Made by a program: the position numbers and the translations under genes. This document shows positions 1 to 9,056 of a stretch of DNA of 39,752 bases, in pieces (the first letter of the stretch is position 1; every line of letters begins with the position of its first letter). Origin of the DNA: Hydrocarboniphaga sp. (lineage in GTDB: Bacteria > Pseudomonadota > Gammaproteobacteria > Nevskiales > Nevskiaceae); assembly GCF_028291725.1 (NCBI RefSeq), contig NZ_JAQGNT010000020.1, positions 1 through 39,752 of the forward strand. The letters are read 5' to 3'. The notes under the pieces are model-generated. The model worked only from the letters and a program-made list of their open reading frames with translations. It was not told the origin of the DNA and searched no databases.

Positions 1-118
1 CACTATGGCCCTCGCCACGTAACCCAGAAGCATCCACACAAATCACTTGCTTATTCTTTTAAAGATCAGAGTGTTAGCACCGACTCAAGGAGTCAAGACG
101 CCGTCACTGGGGAGGCGA
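1..118 (-). other. 5' leader of an rRNA operon (16S lies left of the window)
   Basis: Read on the minus strand, this stretch runs from just below a strong promoter to the window edge. It carries a boxA-like element and then GCAAGTGATTTGTGTGGATG, which matches in place and wording the conserved segment after boxA in enterobacterial and pseudomonad 16S leaders. A small dyad, GACTC-CTT-GAGTC, sits at about 82-94. The 16S gene itself is not in the window. The call is by pattern recognition only. Confidence 0.75.
57..68 (-). promoter_or_regulatory. boxA-like antitermination element
   Basis: On the minus strand the sequence TGATCTTTAAAA differs little from the boxA consensus TGYTCTTTAANA bound by NusB/S10. 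It lies about 45 nt below the predicted rRNA start, the normal place in an rRNA leader. Confidence 0.65.
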
Positions 119-146
119 ATTGTACGGGGTTCCATTGAAGCGTCAA
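119..146 (-). promoter_or_regulatory. rRNA-type sigma-70 promoter
   Basis: On the minus strand TTGACG (146-141) is followed after 16 bp by TACAAT (124-119), then by a GC-rich discriminator, as expected for a growth-rate-regulated rRNA P1 promoter. Transcription should start near 112 and run toward position 1. A second TTGACT lies downstream near 90-95 but has no good -10 partner. Confidence 0.7.
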
Positions 147-326
147 CAGCAGCCTCATCCGGAAACACTAAGTTGCTGAACACAAAGATCTTTTAGTTTT
201 ATCCGACACATTCAGCTGGGATTCAAACGCGCGTGCCCCGGCTGTTTTTTGCTCGCTTTCTGCTGGTTTTTTCTCGCTCCGCCTCTGGGCCGCTCTCGAC
301 AACACTAAGTCGGCTGGTCGGAACAC

Positions 327-357
327 AAAAAAGCCCGCCCAGCGCCGGCTGGGCGGG
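327..357 (-). terminator. Rho-independent terminator of the lipoprotein gene
   Basis: A perfect 10-bp stem (334-343 with 348-357, loop GCCG) is followed on the minus strand by six T (332-327). It sits 20 bp after the stop of the gene at 378-965 and also insulates the rRNA promoter from it. Confidence 0.9.
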
Positions 358-377
358 TTACCGACATAGGTCGAGTT

Positions 378-965
378 CTACTGCAGCAATTTGATGAAAC
401 GGGCCTGCACTTCCTTCAGGTCGGTTTTAACCAGATAGCTGACCGGCTTGCCGTCCGGCATGGTGCCGGGCGTTCCACCTTCCGGCAACACACCGCTGCG
501 GAACTGCTTGGCTACAGCCCACTCGTCGGTGACGACATAACGGCCATCCTTGAACATCACACCGAAGAAGCCCTTCGCCAGGCCTTCGCGGGTGCCTTCA
601 TACATTTCCTGGGCGCTACCTTTGTAGCCGGTCTTGCCCTCCATAATCTTGGATTCGCTGCTGGTCACGTCATAGACCAGACGCTCGCCGTTCGGGCCGC
701 CGCCGATCTTGGTCACCGTCTTGGGCACTTCGCCCAACTTGATCAGACTGCTGAAGTCCTTGGCATCGGAAAGCACATAGACACGACCCTCCAGATGAAT
801 CTGGTAGTAATCGTCGTTATTGAGCACGGATGCCATCCGCTTGGCTTCCAGCTCCTTGTCGTACGCCTTTTCAGCGTCCGCTCCCATCCAATCCCCTTTC
901 GTACCGCAGCCCGACGCGGCCAGCAACGACAAAGCGACAGCGACGGTGCGCCAGTTCAGCCACAT
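378..965 (-). CDS. Putative lipoprotein of unknown function
   Basis: A 195-residue protein with a type II signal: Arg6, a hydrophobic stretch (residues 8-17) and the lipobox ASGC with the lipidation Cys at residue 20. Residue +2 is Gly, so outer-membrane sorting by Lol would be expected. The mature part is soluble and mixed alpha/beta, with no motif I recognise. The ATG at 965 has a GGGAG Shine-Dalgarno sequence just upstream. The gene diverges from ppk1 and has its own terminator, so it is probably transcribed alone. The lipoprotein assignment is from the sequence; no function can be given. Confidence 0.8.
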   Translation of the reverse strand: MWLNWRTVAVALSLLAASGCGTKGDWMGADAEKAYDKELEAKRMASVLNNDDYYQIHLEGRVYVLSDAKDFSSLIKLGEVPKTVTKIGGGPNGERLVYDVTSSESKIMEGKTGYKGSAQEMYEGTREGLAKGFFGVMFKDGRYVVTDEWAVAKQFRSGVLPEGGTPGTMPDGKPVSYLVKTDLKEVQARFIKLLQ

Positions 966-1118
966 TTTCTCGATCTCCCGGTTGATAAGCCGGCGGAGAG
1001 TGCCAAGGCCTGATTGCGGTTACGTGACAGCACTCCGGGGAACCCAATCCGACGGGTGTAACATCATTGAAACCCCTGGCGCCGTAACGTGCACAGACTA
1101 CGACTTGCTGACAATCAC

Positions 1119-3209
1119 ATGGACGCCCCCACAAAACTGGAATTTCAGGCAACCGATCTCTTCATCAATCGCGACCTGTCGCTACTGGAGTTCAACCAGC
1201 GAGTGCTCGAACAGGCGAAGGACGAGTCACAGCCGCTGCTTGAACGCCTGAAGTTCCTGTGCATTTCCAGCTCGAATCTGGATGAATTCTTCGAGATCCG
1301 CGTTGCGGGCCTGATGCAGATCGCCGAAGCCGGCTCCGCGCAGCGTGGTCCGGACGGCATCTCGCCACAGGAAGCGCTGACCGCGATCAGCACGCGCGCG
1401 CATGCACTGGTGGAAGAGCAGTATCACGTGTTCAGCGACGTATTGGTTCCGGCGCTGGAGAAAGAGCGCATCCGCTTTCTGCGCCGCTCCGAGTGGACGC
1501 CGGAACAGGAGGCCTGGCTGCGCCAGTACTTCAGCACCGAGTTGCTACCGGTGCTGTCGCCGATCGGGCTCGACCCGGCGCATCCGTTCCCGCGCATCCT
1601 GAACAAGTCACTGAACTTCATCGTCACGCTCTCAGGCAAGGACGCATTCGGCCGCAATATCGGCTTCGCTGTCGTGCAGGCACCGCGTGCGCTGCCTCGC
1701 CTGATCCAGCTGCCCCGCGAACTCAAGGGCAGCGGACCTTACGACTTCGTATTCCTGTCGTCCGTGATCCACGCTTATGTCGACGATGCGTTCCCCGGCA
1801 TGGACGCAACCGGCTGCTACCAGTTCCGCGTCACACGCAACTCGGACCTGTTTGTCGACGAAGAGGAAGCCAAGGATCTGGCCGAAGCCCTGGAAGACGA
1901 GCTGAGTCAGCGCCAGTGGGGCGACACGGTGCGCCTGGAAGTCGCGGACAACTGCCCCGAGTCGCTGTGGAATTATCTGATGCAGGAAATGCAGCTGACA
2001 CCGGCCGACGTTTATCAGGTCAATGGCCCGGTCAACCTGATGCGCCTGATGGCGATCCCGGATCTGGTGGAGCGTGCCGATCTGAAATACCTGCCTTTCG
2101 TGCCGCGCATCCCGAAAACGCTGACGACCGACATCTTCACCACGGTGCGTGAGCGCGATCAGCTCTTGCATCATCCTTACGATTCGTTTGCCCCAGTGCT
2201 GGAATTCCTCCGCCAGGCGGCGCGCGATCCCAAAGTGCTCGCGATCAAGCAGACGCTGTATCGCACCGGCGCCAAATCACCGGTGGTCGAAGCGCTGATG
2301 GAAGCGGCACGCAACGGCAAGGAGGTCACCGTCGTCGTCGAACTGCGCGCGCGCTTCGACGAGGCTGACAACCTCGATCTGGCGCAGAAGCTCGAGGAAG
2401 TCGGCGCACATATCGTCTACGGCGTCGTCGGCTACAAGACGCATGCGAAGATGTGCCTGATCGTGCGTCGCGAGGAATCCACAACGGCTACCGGCAGCGC
2501 ACTGCGTTATTACGCCCATCTGGGCACCGGCAACTATCACCCGCGCACCGCGCGCCAGTACACCGACTACGGCCTGTTCACGTCCGACCAGGATCTGTGT
2601 CGCGATGTGCATGCGGTATTCCTGCAGCTGACCAGTCTCGGTCGCGTCAGCAAGCTCCACAGCCTGCTGCAGTCACCGTTCACGCTGTTCAAGGAAATGC
2701 AGGATCGGATCGATCGCGAAATCGCCAACGCGCGCGCAGGCAAGCCGGCGCGGATCATTGCGAAGATGAATTCGCTGGTTGAAGCGGAGATGATCAAGAA
2801 ACTCTACGAGGCCTCGCAGGCCGGCGTAAAAGTCCAGCTGATCGTCCGGGCGATGTGCTCGGTGCGTCCCGGCGTGCCGGGACTTTCGGACAACATCAGC
2901 GTACGCTCGGTGGTCGGCCGCTTCCTGGAACATCACCGCGCCTTTTACTTTCACAACGACGGCAAGCTGGAGCTGTTCCTGTCGAGCGCGGACTGGATGG
3001 AGCGGAATCTGTACAAGCGCGTCGAGATCGCATTCCCGATCAAGGACAAGAAGCTGCGTGCACGCATCGTCGACCATCTCGAAGCCTATCTGGCCGATAC
3101 CGCACAAAGCTGGTCACTGCAATCCGACGGCCGTTATGTGCGTACCGCGATACCGAGTGAGCCGCCAGGCAAGCCGGTACAGATCCAGTTTCTCGAAGAG
3201 AACCAATAG
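1119..3209 (+). CDS. ppk: Polyphosphate kinase 1
   Basis: Reversibly transfers the gamma phosphate of ATP onto a growing polyphosphate chain. The 696-residue length and domain order (N, head, C1, C2) fit PPK1. The N-terminus INRDLSLLEFNQRVL is the family hallmark. The catalytic His autophosphorylated in the family lies in KTHAKM, here His442 (E. coli His435), followed by GTGNYHPRTAR. I chose the ATG at 1119 because similarity to PPK1 begins there; an in-frame GTG at 1089 adds only ten unconserved residues, and neither has a clear Shine-Dalgarno sequence. ppx, often a neighbour, is absent. The gene is convergent with glnA and shares its terminator. Confidence 0.96.
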   Translation: MDAPTKLEFQATDLFINRDLSLLEFNQRVLEQAKDESQPLLERLKFLCISSSNLDEFFEIRVAGLMQIAEAGSAQRGPDGISPQEALTAISTRAHALVEEQYHVFSDVLVPALEKERIRFLRRSEWTPEQEAWLRQYFSTELLPVLSPIGLDPAHPFPRILNKSLNFIVTLSGKDAFGRNIGFAVVQAPRALPRLIQLPRELKGSGPYDFVFLSSVIHAYVDDAFPGMDATGCYQFRVTRNSDLFVDEEEAKDLAEALEDELSQRQWGDTVRLEVADNCPESLWNYLMQEMQLTPADVYQVNGPVNLMRLMAIPDLVERADLKYLPFVPRIPKTLTTDIFTTVRERDQLLHHPYDSFAPVLEFLRQAARDPKVLAIKQTLYRTGAKSPVVEALMEAARNGKEVTVVVELRARFDEADNLDLAQKLEEVGAHIVYGVVGYKTHAKMCLIVRREESTTATGSALRYYAHLGTGNYHPRTARQYTDYGLFTSDQDLCRDVHAVFLQLTSLGRVSKLHSLLQSPFTLFKEMQDRIDREIANARAGKPARIIAKMNSLVEAEMIKKLYEASQAGVKVQLIVRAMCSVRPGVPGLSDNISVRSVVGRFLEHHRAFYFHNDGKLELFLSSADWMERNLYKRVEIAFPIKDKKLRARIVDHLEAYLADTAQSWSLQSDGRYVRTAIPSEPPGKPVQIQFLEENQ

Positions 3210-3223
3210 CAGCGGGCGCACAC

Positions 3224-3253
3224 AAAAAAGCCCCGCTTTCGCGGGGCTTTTTT
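3224..3253. terminator. Bidirectional terminator between ppk and glnA
   Basis: Stem GCCCCGC (3230-3236) and GCGGGGC (3241-3247), loop TTTC, with six A before and six T after. It therefore reads as an intrinsic terminator on both strands and serves the convergent ppk and glnA transcripts. Confidence 0.92.
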
Positions 3254-3286
3254 ACAGCGCTTTCGACACAGCTCATTTGGCGAAGC

Positions 3287-3364
3287 CCTTGGTATCGCTC
3301 GCGATACCAAGGCAAACCATGCTCCGTTATTACTCGCTGTGATAGAAAATCACAGCGAGTAATA
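3287..3364 (-). repeat. Two hairpins in the glnA 3' end
   Basis: A perfect 16-bp inverted repeat (3328-3343 with 3349-3364, 5-nt loop) contains the last glnA codons and its stop codon. A second 11-bp stem (3287-3297 with 3302-3312, tetraloop) follows. Neither has a T tract, so they are not terminators themselves; the true terminator lies at 3224-3253. On the glnA transcript the order is stop-codon hairpin, second hairpin, terminator. Confidence 0.85.
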
Positions 3365-4762
3365 CATCTCGAACTCGATCGGATGCGTGGTCATGCGGAA
3401 GCGGGTGACTTCCTGCATCTTCAGCTCGATGTACGCATCGATCACGTCGTCGGTAAACACGCCGCCTGCCTTGAGGAAGTCGCGGTTCTTGTCGAGCGAT
3501 TCCAGTGCCATGTCCAGCGAGTGGCAGACACGCGGGATCTTCGCGTCTTCCTCCGGCGGAAGATGGTAGAGATCCTTGTCCGAGGCATCGCCCGGGTGGA
3601 TCTTGTTCATGATGCCGTCGAGACCCGCCATCATCATCGCGGTAAAGGCGAGGTAGGGGTTGGCGCTGGAGTCGGGAAAGCGCACTTCGATGCGGCGGCC
3701 CTTAGGGTTGGCCACATACGGAATACGCACCGACGCCGAACGGTTGCGCGCCGAGTAGGCAAGCATCACCGGCGCCTCAAAACCCGGAACCAGGCGCTTG
3801 TAGCTGTTGGTGCCCGGGTTGGTGAACGCATTCAGCGTCTTGGCATGCTTGAGGACGCCGCCGATGTAGTACAGCGCGGTTTCCGACAGGCCGCCGTAGC
3901 CGTCGCCGGCGAACAGGTTCTTGCCGCCCAGGCTCAGCGACATGTGCACATGCATGCCGGAGCCGTTGTCGCCGACGATCGGCTTGGGCATGAAGGTCGC
4001 GGTCTTGCCGAAGCTGTGTGCGACGTTCTGCACGACGTACTTCAGCTTCAGCACGTCATCGGCCTTCTGGATCAGCGTGCCGAACTTGACGCCGATTTCG
4101 CACTGGCCGGCGGTGGCGACTTCGTGGTGATGCACTTCCACTTCCATGCCGACCGCTTCCAGCGTCTCGCACATCGCGGAACGGATGTCCTGCAGCGCGT
4201 CGACCGGCGGAACCGGGAAGTAGCCGCCCTTGACACCCGGACGATGGCCGGTGTTGCCGGATTCATACTCCTTGCCGGAGTTCCAGGCCGCGTTCTCGGC
4301 GTCGATCTCGACGAAGCAGCCCTTCAGGCCGGAGTCGTAGCGGATCGAGTCGAACACGAAGAATTCGTTTTCCGGACCGAAGAACGCAGTGTCGGCGATG
4401 CCGGTGGACTTCAGGTAGGCCTCGCCGCGCTTGGCGATGGAGCGCGGATCGCGCGAGTAGCCCTGCATCGTCGCCGGCTCGATGACATCACAGGTGATGA
4501 CCATCGTGCTGTCTTCGAAGAACGGATCCATGAACGCGGTGCTCGCATCCGGCATCAGGATCATGTCGGACTCGTTGATGCCCTTCCAGCCGGCGATCGA
4601 CGAGCCGTCGAACATCTTGCCGTCGATGAACACGCTCTCGTCGACGGTCTTGGCCGGGACGGTGACGTGCTGCTCTTTGCCGCGGGTATCGCAGAAGCGG
4701 AAGTCGACAAACTTCACGCTCTTGTCCGAAATAGTTTTGATTACATCTTTACCCGAAGACAT
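3350..4762 (-). CDS. glnA: Type I glutamine synthetase
   Basis: Makes glutamine from glutamate, ammonia and ATP; the main ammonium-assimilating enzyme, a cytoplasmic dodecamer. The 470 residues match GSI-beta of proteobacteria throughout: beta-grasp N-domain, DGSS motif (residues 52-55), NGSGMHVH around the glutamate site, and the C-terminal catalytic barrel. The adenylylation site DLYHLPPEE is present with Tyr399 (E. coli Tyr397), so GlnE control is expected. The ATG has an AGGAGA Shine-Dalgarno sequence. A sigma-54 type promoter lies about 80 bp upstream; ntrBC is not next to it in this window. The stop codon lies inside a strong hairpin. Confidence 0.98.
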   Translation of the reverse strand: MSSGKDVIKTISDKSVKFVDFRFCDTRGKEQHVTVPAKTVDESVFIDGKMFDGSSIAGWKGINESDMILMPDASTAFMDPFFEDSTMVITCDVIEPATMQGYSRDPRSIAKRGEAYLKSTGIADTAFFGPENEFFVFDSIRYDSGLKGCFVEIDAENAAWNSGKEYESGNTGHRPGVKGGYFPVPPVDALQDIRSAMCETLEAVGMEVEVHHHEVATAGQCEIGVKFGTLIQKADDVLKLKYVVQNVAHSFGKTATFMPKPIVGDNGSGMHVHMSLSLGGKNLFAGDGYGGLSETALYYIGGVLKHAKTLNAFTNPGTNSYKRLVPGFEAPVMLAYSARNRSASVRIPYVANPKGRRIEVRFPDSSANPYLAFTAMMMAGLDGIMNKIHPGDASDKDLYHLPPEEDAKIPRVCHSLDMALESLDKNRDFLKAGGVFTDDVIDAYIELKMQEVTRFRMTTHPIEFEMYYSL

Positions 4763-4842
4763 GGGTTTCTCCTACAGAGTTGTCGAGGGATTCATGGGGT
4801 GCCGCGGCGGAGCCCCCTGCCCCGGTTTGGCGGGCAGACCGC

Positions 4843-4858
4843 AGCAGGATTTATGCCA
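4843..4858 (-). promoter_or_regulatory. Candidate sigma-54 promoter of glnA
   Basis: On the minus strand TGGCATAAATCCTGCT has the GG and GC doublets of the -24/-12 class exactly 10 bp apart and matches most of the consensus TGGCACGNNNNTTGCW. A start near 4831 would give a leader of about 70 nt. Sigma-54 and NtrC control of glnA is well established in gammaproteobacteria. Upstream TGCACC and GTACCA resemble NtrC half-sites but are spaced too widely to be sure. Confidence 0.65.
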
Positions 4859-4915
4859 GGGGAAAACCCCCAGTTACGGCTTGGTACAAGGAAACAAGGG
4901 TGCAGGTGATCATCA

Positions 4916-5596
4916 TCAGCCGGCCGGCCGAACCGCGCCGGGCGGCTGGGCAAAAACCGCCTCCACCGCCGCCTGGTGGGCGGCAGCAAGACCTTCTTTG
5001 CCCGAAACCGTCAGGCCCAGGTTGCGCAACAGGCCATCGCCGACGCCGTAGACCCAGCCGTGAACCGTCAGGTTCTGCTGGCGGCCCCAGGCGTATTGGA
5101 CGACATTGGTCTGGCATACATTGACCACCTGCTCGAGCACGTTGAGCTCGCACAACCGGTCGTGGCGGACCGTCGCGTAAGGGATCGATGCCAGCCGGTC
5201 GGCGTAGCGGTCCTGCACGTCGCGCAAGTGATAGAGCCAGTTGTCGGCCAGGCCGATGCGGGTACCGCGCAAGCTGGCCTGCACGCCGGCGCAGCCATAG
5301 TGGCCGACGACCATGACGTGTTCGACCTTGAGCACGTCGACGGCGAACTGGATCACTGACTGCGCGTTGAAGTCGCTGTGCACGACCAGGTTGGCGATGT
5401 TGCGATGGACGAAGACTTCGCCCGGCGGCAGGCCGAGGATCTCGTTGGCCGGCACCCGGGCGTCGGCGCAGCCGATCCACAGATAGCCCGGCGCATGCTG
5501 CGAGGCCAGCTTCTTGAAATATTCGGGATCGTCCGCGAGCCGGGCCTGCTGCCAGGCACGGTTGCTGTCGAAGAGTTCGGTCAGATCGGTGCTCAT
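4916..5596 (-). CDS. can: Beta-class carbonic anhydrase
   Basis: Interconverts CO2 and bicarbonate, supplying bicarbonate to carboxylases such as those of purine and fatty acid synthesis. The 226 residues have the expected zinc ligands: Cys43 and Asp45 of CADAR, His99 and Cys102 of GHYGC, with Arg47 pairing with Asp45. The motif HRNIANLV (64-71) is typical of the Can/CynT group. The length agrees with E. coli Can (220). The gene is 153 bp upstream of glnA on the same strand, and the glnA promoter between them suggests separate control. It diverges from glyQ across 90 bp. Confidence 0.95.
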   Translation of the reverse strand: MSTDLTELFDSNRAWQQARLADDPEYFKKLASQHAPGYLWIGCADARVPANEILGLPPGEVFVHRNIANLVVHSDFNAQSVIQFAVDVLKVEHVMVVGHYGCAGVQASLRGTRIGLADNWLYHLRDVQDRYADRLASIPYATVRHDRLCELNVLEQVVNVCQTNVVQYAWGRQQNLTVHGWVYGVGDGLLRNLGLTVSGKEGLAAAHQAAVEAVFAQPPGAVRPAG

Positions 5597-5653
5597 CGGT
5601 CAGAAACTATAGCCGCTTCCATGCCGCTTGGGCTCCTCTGCGGAGCCAGTCGC

Positions 5654-5659
5654 TATACT
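5654..5659 (+). promoter_or_regulatory. Possible -10 element for glyQ
   Basis: TATACT lies 27 bp before the glyQ ATG in the 90-bp divergent gap. No convincing -35 hexamer is seen at 16-18 bp, so this is a weak call. Confidence 0.35.
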
Positions 5660-5686
5660 TTACGGCCCATCCGCCACCGCATTGCC

Positions 5687-6589
5687 ATGACCTTTCAAGA
5701 CCTGATTCTGAAGCTGCAGGCCTTCTGGGCCGGCCATGGCTGCACCCTGGTCCAGCCGATGGACATGGAAATGGGCGCCGGCACCTTTCACTGGGCCACC
5801 TTCCTGCGCGCGCTCGGACCCGAGCCCTGGAACACCGCCTACGTGCAGCCCAGCCGCCGCCCCACCGACGGCCGCTATGGCGAAAACCCGAACCGGCTCC
5901 AGCACTACTACCAGTTCCAGGTGCTGATGAAGCCCTCGCCGGCCAACATCCAGCAGCTCTACCTGGACTCGCTGAAGATGCTCGGCTTCGACCCGCTGGT
6001 GCACGACATCCGTTTCGTCGAGGACAACTGGGAATCGCCGACGCTGGGCGCCTGGGGCCTGGGCTGGGAAGTCTGGCTCAATGGCATGGAAGTCACCCAG
6101 TTCACCTACTTCCAGCAGGTCGGCGGCATCGAGTGCCGGCCGGTCGCCGGGGAGATCACCTATGGCCTGGAGCGGCTGGCGATGTACATCCAGGGCGTCG
6201 AGAGCGTCTACGACCTGGTCTGGTCGGACACCGGCGGCCGCATCGTCACCTATGGCGATGTCTACCACCAGAACGAAGTCGAGCAGAGCACCTACAACTT
6301 CGAGCATGCCGACGTCGCCACGCTGTTCGAGCGTTTCAACAGGGCCGAGGCCGAATGCACGAAGCTGCTGGCGCTGGACGTGCCGCTGCCGCTGCCGGCC
6401 TATGAGCGGACGATCCAGGCCAGCCATGCGTTCAACCTACTGGATGCGCGCGGCGCGATCTCGGTAACCGAACGCCAGGCCTACATCCTGCGGGTGCGCG
6501 CCCTGGCTCGCGGTTGTGCCGAGGCGTATTACGCGGCGCGCGCAAAACTCGGCTTCCCGATGTTGCCGCCGATACCCGACGCCGCCTGA
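5687..6589 (+). CDS. glyQ: Glycine--tRNA ligase alpha subunit
   Basis: The catalytic alpha chain of the alpha2-beta2 bacterial GlyRS, charging tRNA-Gly. It is 300 residues (E. coli 303) and starts [10 protein letters not shown]. It contains [13 protein letters not shown], the [16 protein letters not shown] class II motif region and [11 protein letters not shown]. The long open frame upstream of 5687 is an extension with no similarity; the ATG at 5687 is where the family begins, although it has no Shine-Dalgarno sequence. The beta subunit gene normally follows at once but here lies 2.5 kb away, beyond a GST gene and an opposing catalase gene. Confidence 0.97.
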   Translation: MTFQDLILKLQAFWAGHGCTLVQPMDMEMGAGTFHWATFLRALGPEPWNTAYVQPSRRPTDGRYGENPNRLQHYYQFQVLMKPSPANIQQLYLDSLKMLGFDPLVHDIRFVEDNWESPTLGAWGLGWEVWLNGMEVTQFTYFQQVGGIECRPVAGEITYGLERLAMYIQGVESVYDLVWSDTGGRIVTYGDVYHQNEVEQSTYNFEHADVATLFERFNRAEAECTKLLALDVPLPLPAYERTIQASHAFNLLDARGAISVTERQAYILRVRALARGCAEAYYAARAKLGFPMLPPIPDAA

Positions 6590-6597
6590 ACCCGACC

Positions 6598-7227
6598 ATG
6601 ATCCTGATCGGCATGTTCGATTCGCCGTTCGTGCGCCGCGTCGCGGTCAGCATGAATCTGCTCGGCCTGCCGTTCGAGCATCGCAACTGGTCGGTCGGCC
6701 GCGACCAAGCTGCGATCCGCGAATACAACCCGCTCGGCCGGGTCCCGACCCTGGTGCTGGACGACGGCACCTCGCTGTGCGACTCGTTCGCGCTGCTGGA
6801 CTATCTCGACCAGTTCGTCGGCCCTGGACGAGCGCTGCTGCCGCCCACCGGCCTGGAGCGCCGTGATGCACTGCAGCTGATGGCGCTGGCCAGCGGCGTC
6901 GCCGAGAAGGGCGTACTTCAGGCCTACGAGCGCATCTTCCGGCCGGCTGAACGCCAGCATCAGCCCTGGGTGGATCGCTGCGCCGAGCAGATGCATGGCG
7001 CGCTGGCGCTGCTCGAGCTGGCCTGCGCCGCAAAACCCGGCGACTGGCTGATCGGCGAGCGTCTGACGCAGGCCGACGTGAGCACCGTCACCGCATGGAC
7101 TTTCGTCGTCGGAGCGCTGCAGGTTTCAGAGTCCGCTTATCCGGCCCTAGCCGGGCACGCCCGGCGCTGCGAGCTGTTGCCTGCCTTCGCGGACTCGCGG
7201 CTGGACTTTTCTCCGCCGACCGCATGA
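6598..7227 (+). CDS. Glutathione S-transferase family protein
   Basis: A 209-residue protein with the two GST domains: a thioredoxin-like N-domain (residues 1-80) with SPFVRRVAVSMNLLGLPFE, the cis-Pro segment GRVPTLVLDDG and the glutathione-binding DSFALLDYLD, then an all-alpha C-domain with a typical N-cap segment (GDWLIGERLTQADVST). Ser9 is a candidate activating residue. Substrate unknown. It begins 8 bp after glyQ and so is likely cotranscribed. Its usual neighbours give no clue. It is convergent with katA, with a REP-like hairpin between. Confidence 0.88.
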   Translation: MILIGMFDSPFVRRVAVSMNLLGLPFEHRNWSVGRDQAAIREYNPLGRVPTLVLDDGTSLCDSFALLDYLDQFVGPGRALLPPTGLERRDALQLMALASGVAEKGVLQAYERIFRPAERQHQPWVDRCAEQMHGALALLELACAAKPGDWLIGERLTQADVSTVTAWTFVVGALQVSESAYPALAGHARRCELLPAFADSRLDFSPPTA

Positions 7228-7230
7228 GTT

Positions 7231-7276
7231 CCTGGGTTTTGCAGGTCAGGTTTCAGCCCGACCTACAAAACCCAGG
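7231..7276. repeat. REP-like inverted repeat between the GST gene and katA
   Basis: Arms 7231-7247 and 7260-7276 match at 16 of 17 positions. On the minus strand the inner part begins GTAGGTCGGGCTGAAAC (from 7266), the GTAG head shared with other elements in this window. It fills the 54-bp gap between two converging genes and may act as a terminator-like structure. Confidence 0.7.
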
Positions 7277-7281
7277 TCGGC

Positions 7282-8790
7282 TCAAGCAGCGTTTCCGGCG
7301 CTCTTCTGCAGCTTTTGGCTGACGCGCCTGGCGTAGTCCGGATCGGCCTTGGCGAAATGCACCAACTGGCGCCGGATAATCGCGTCCGGCACCCCGTCCA
7401 TCGCGCCGGCAATGTTCGACGCCAGCAGATCCTTCTGCGCCTCACTCATCAGGCGGAACAGATTGCCGGGCTGCGTGTAGTAGTCGTCGCCGTCGGCGCG
7501 ATGGTCGTAGCGCGCCGCATCGCCGGCCAGCGCCAGCGGCGGCTCGCGATACGCCGGCTGCTGTTTCGGCGCGGTCGCGACGCTGTTCGGCTCGTAGTTC
7601 GGCGCACCGCCGGCATTGCCGTCCGAGCGCATCGCACCGTCGCGCTGATAGTTGGCGTACGGGCATTGCGGCCGATTGATCGGCAACGCCTGGTAATTGG
7701 TGCCGACGCGGTACAGATGCGCGTCGTGGTAAGCGAACAGGCGGCCCTGCAGCATCTTGTCCGGTGAAAAGCCAATGCCCGGCGGCACGTTCGACGGCGA
7801 GAACGCGGCCTGTTCCACTTCGGCGAAATAGTTCTCGGGATTGCGGTTCAGCTCCAGCGTGCCGACTTCGATCAGCGGGAACTCGCCCTGCGGCCAGACC
7901 TTGGTCAGATCGAAGGGATTCCAGCCGGTTTTCTGCGACCAGGCATCGGCCTGCGCCTCCGGCATGATTTGCACGCAGAACTTCCATTTCGGGAAGTCCC
8001 GGCGCTCGATCGCCTCATACAGATCACGCTGCGAATGCTCGGGATCTTCACCGGCCAGGCGCGTGGCTTCCGCCGGCGTCAGGTTCTTGATGCCCTGCAG
8101 GGTCTTGGCGTGAAACTTCACCCAGTAGCGCTCGTTGGCAGCGTTGATGAAGCTGAACGTGTGGCTGCCGAAGCCGTGCATATGGCGAAAGCCGTCCGGG
8201 ATGCCGCGGTCCGAAAACAGCGTCGTGACCTGGTGCAGCGATTCCGGCGACAGGCTCCAGAAATCCCACTTCATCGTGTTGGAGCGCATGTTGGTGCGCG
8301 GGTCGCGCTTCTGCGTGTGGATGAAGTCCGGGAACTTGCTCGGGTCCTTGATGAAAAACACCGGCGTGTTGTTGCCGGTCAGATCCCAGTTGCCCTCCTC
8401 GGTATAGAACTTCATCGCGAAGCCGCGCGGATCGCGATCGGTATCGGCATAGCCGCGCTCGCCGCCGACGGTCGAGAAGCGGAAGAAGATCGGCGTCTGC
8501 TTGCCGACTTTCTCGAACAGCCTGGCCTTGGTGTACCGGGTGATGTCGTGGGTGACCGTGAACCTGCCGTGGGCGCCGGAACCCTTGGCATGCACGACGC
8601 GCTCCGGGACGCGTTCGCGGTTGAAGTGCTGAAGCTTCTCCAGCAGGTGATAGTCCTCGAGCAGCACCGGGCCACGCGGGCCGGCGGTGAGCGAATTCTG
8701 GTTGTCCGGAACGGGGACGCCGGACGCGGTGGTCAAGCCGGTATTTGAAGTCCCATTTGAAGTCGTATCTGAAGTCTTATTTGAAGTCAT
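7282..8790 (-). CDS. katA: Monofunctional heme catalase (small-subunit)
   Basis: Dismutates hydrogen peroxide. It is 502 residues, the size of clade 3 catalases. The distal His67 lies in [12 protein letters not shown], the distal Asn in GNNTP (140-141), and the proximal heme Tyr in [15 protein letters not shown] chose the ATG at 8790 because it has a strong GGAGG 8 nt upstream and the family begins nearby; the frame stays open to 8892 without similarity. The first 17 residues are a low-complexity Thr-Ser-Asn repeat encoded by 12-bp DNA repeats. The gene lies backwards between glyQ-GST and glyS, which normally adjoin. An OxyR-like region lies upstream. Confidence 0.96.
   Translation of the reverse strand: MTSNKTSDTTSNGTSNTGLTTASGVPVPDNQNSLTAGPRGPVLLEDYHLLEKLQHFNRERVPERVVHAKGSGAHGRFTVTHDITRYTKARLFEKVGKQTPIFFRFSTVGGERGYADTDRDPRGFAMKFYTEEGNWDLTGNNTPVFFIKDPSKFPDFIHTQKRDPRTNMRSNTMKWDFWSLSPESLHQVTTLFSDRGIPDGFRHMHGFGSHTFSFINAANERYWVKFHAKTLQGIKNLTPAEATRLAGEDPEHSQRDLYEAIERRDFPKWKFCVQIMPEAQADAWSQKTGWNPFDLTKVWPQGEFPLIEVGTLELNRNPENYFAEVEQAAFSPSNVPPGIGFSPDKMLQGRLFAYHDAHLYRVGTNYQALPINRPQCPYANYQRDGAMRSDGNAGGAPNYEPNSVATAPKQQPAYREPPLALAGDAARYDHRADGDDYYTQPGNLFRLMSEAQKDLLASNIAGAMDGVPDAIIRRQLVHFAKADPDYARRVSQKLQKSAGNAA
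8743..8790 (-). repeat. Four 12-bp tandem repeats at the katA start
   Basis: Four units of 12 bp (8743-8754, 8755-8766, 8767-8778, 8779-8790) share ATYTGAAGTCNN on the plus strand. They encode Thr-Ser-Asn/Asp-X at the N-terminus; the last unit holds the start codon. Unit length is a multiple of three, so copy-number change would keep the frame. Confidence 0.85.
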
Positions 8791-8906
8791 CGTAATCCTC
8801 CTTGCTGCGGGCTGGGTCTGGATCGTCTGCCTGGGTCGAGCTTCCGGAAAATGAGGGAAGAAGCAGCCTGGGGTCGAGGACGACAGCGCCATTCTTGACC
8901 GGGCCG

Positions 8907-8944
8907 ATCGATAGTTCCAATGAATCTTCTATTCAAATTTGATA
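8907..8944 (-). promoter_or_regulatory. katA promoter with OxyR-like tetrads
   Basis: On the minus strand TTGAAT (8935-8930) and TATCGA (8912-8907) stand 17 bp apart. ATAG/CTAT tetrads at 8910-8913, 8928-8931 and 8941-8944 overlap or flank the -35 box, with a central CAAATTTG palindrome. OxyR sites use such tetrads, but the spacing here is not the exact 11-bp phase, so regulator identity is tentative. Confidence 0.45.
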
Positions 8945-9056
8945 GTTTTTTCCGCTGGCGCTCCGTTCCGGCGATTTCGGCAGTCAAGCTCCAGTTGGCG
9001 GCTCCTGCCTCATTCACGGACAATTGCCGGCCCTGAAGACCCAAACTGAGCTCTGC

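Noticed and set aside
1015-1040. Pho box controlling ppk
   Set aside because: Only a single CTGTCA-like half-site (minus strand) is present, without the second 7-bp repeat at 11-bp spacing.
3287-3364. glnA hairpins as terminators
   Set aside because: Neither is followed by a T tract on the minus strand; the bidirectional terminator at 3224-3253 fulfils that role.
3383-4909. 508-codon open frame opposite glnA
   Set aside because: Shadow of glnA; no ribosome binding site and no family similarity.
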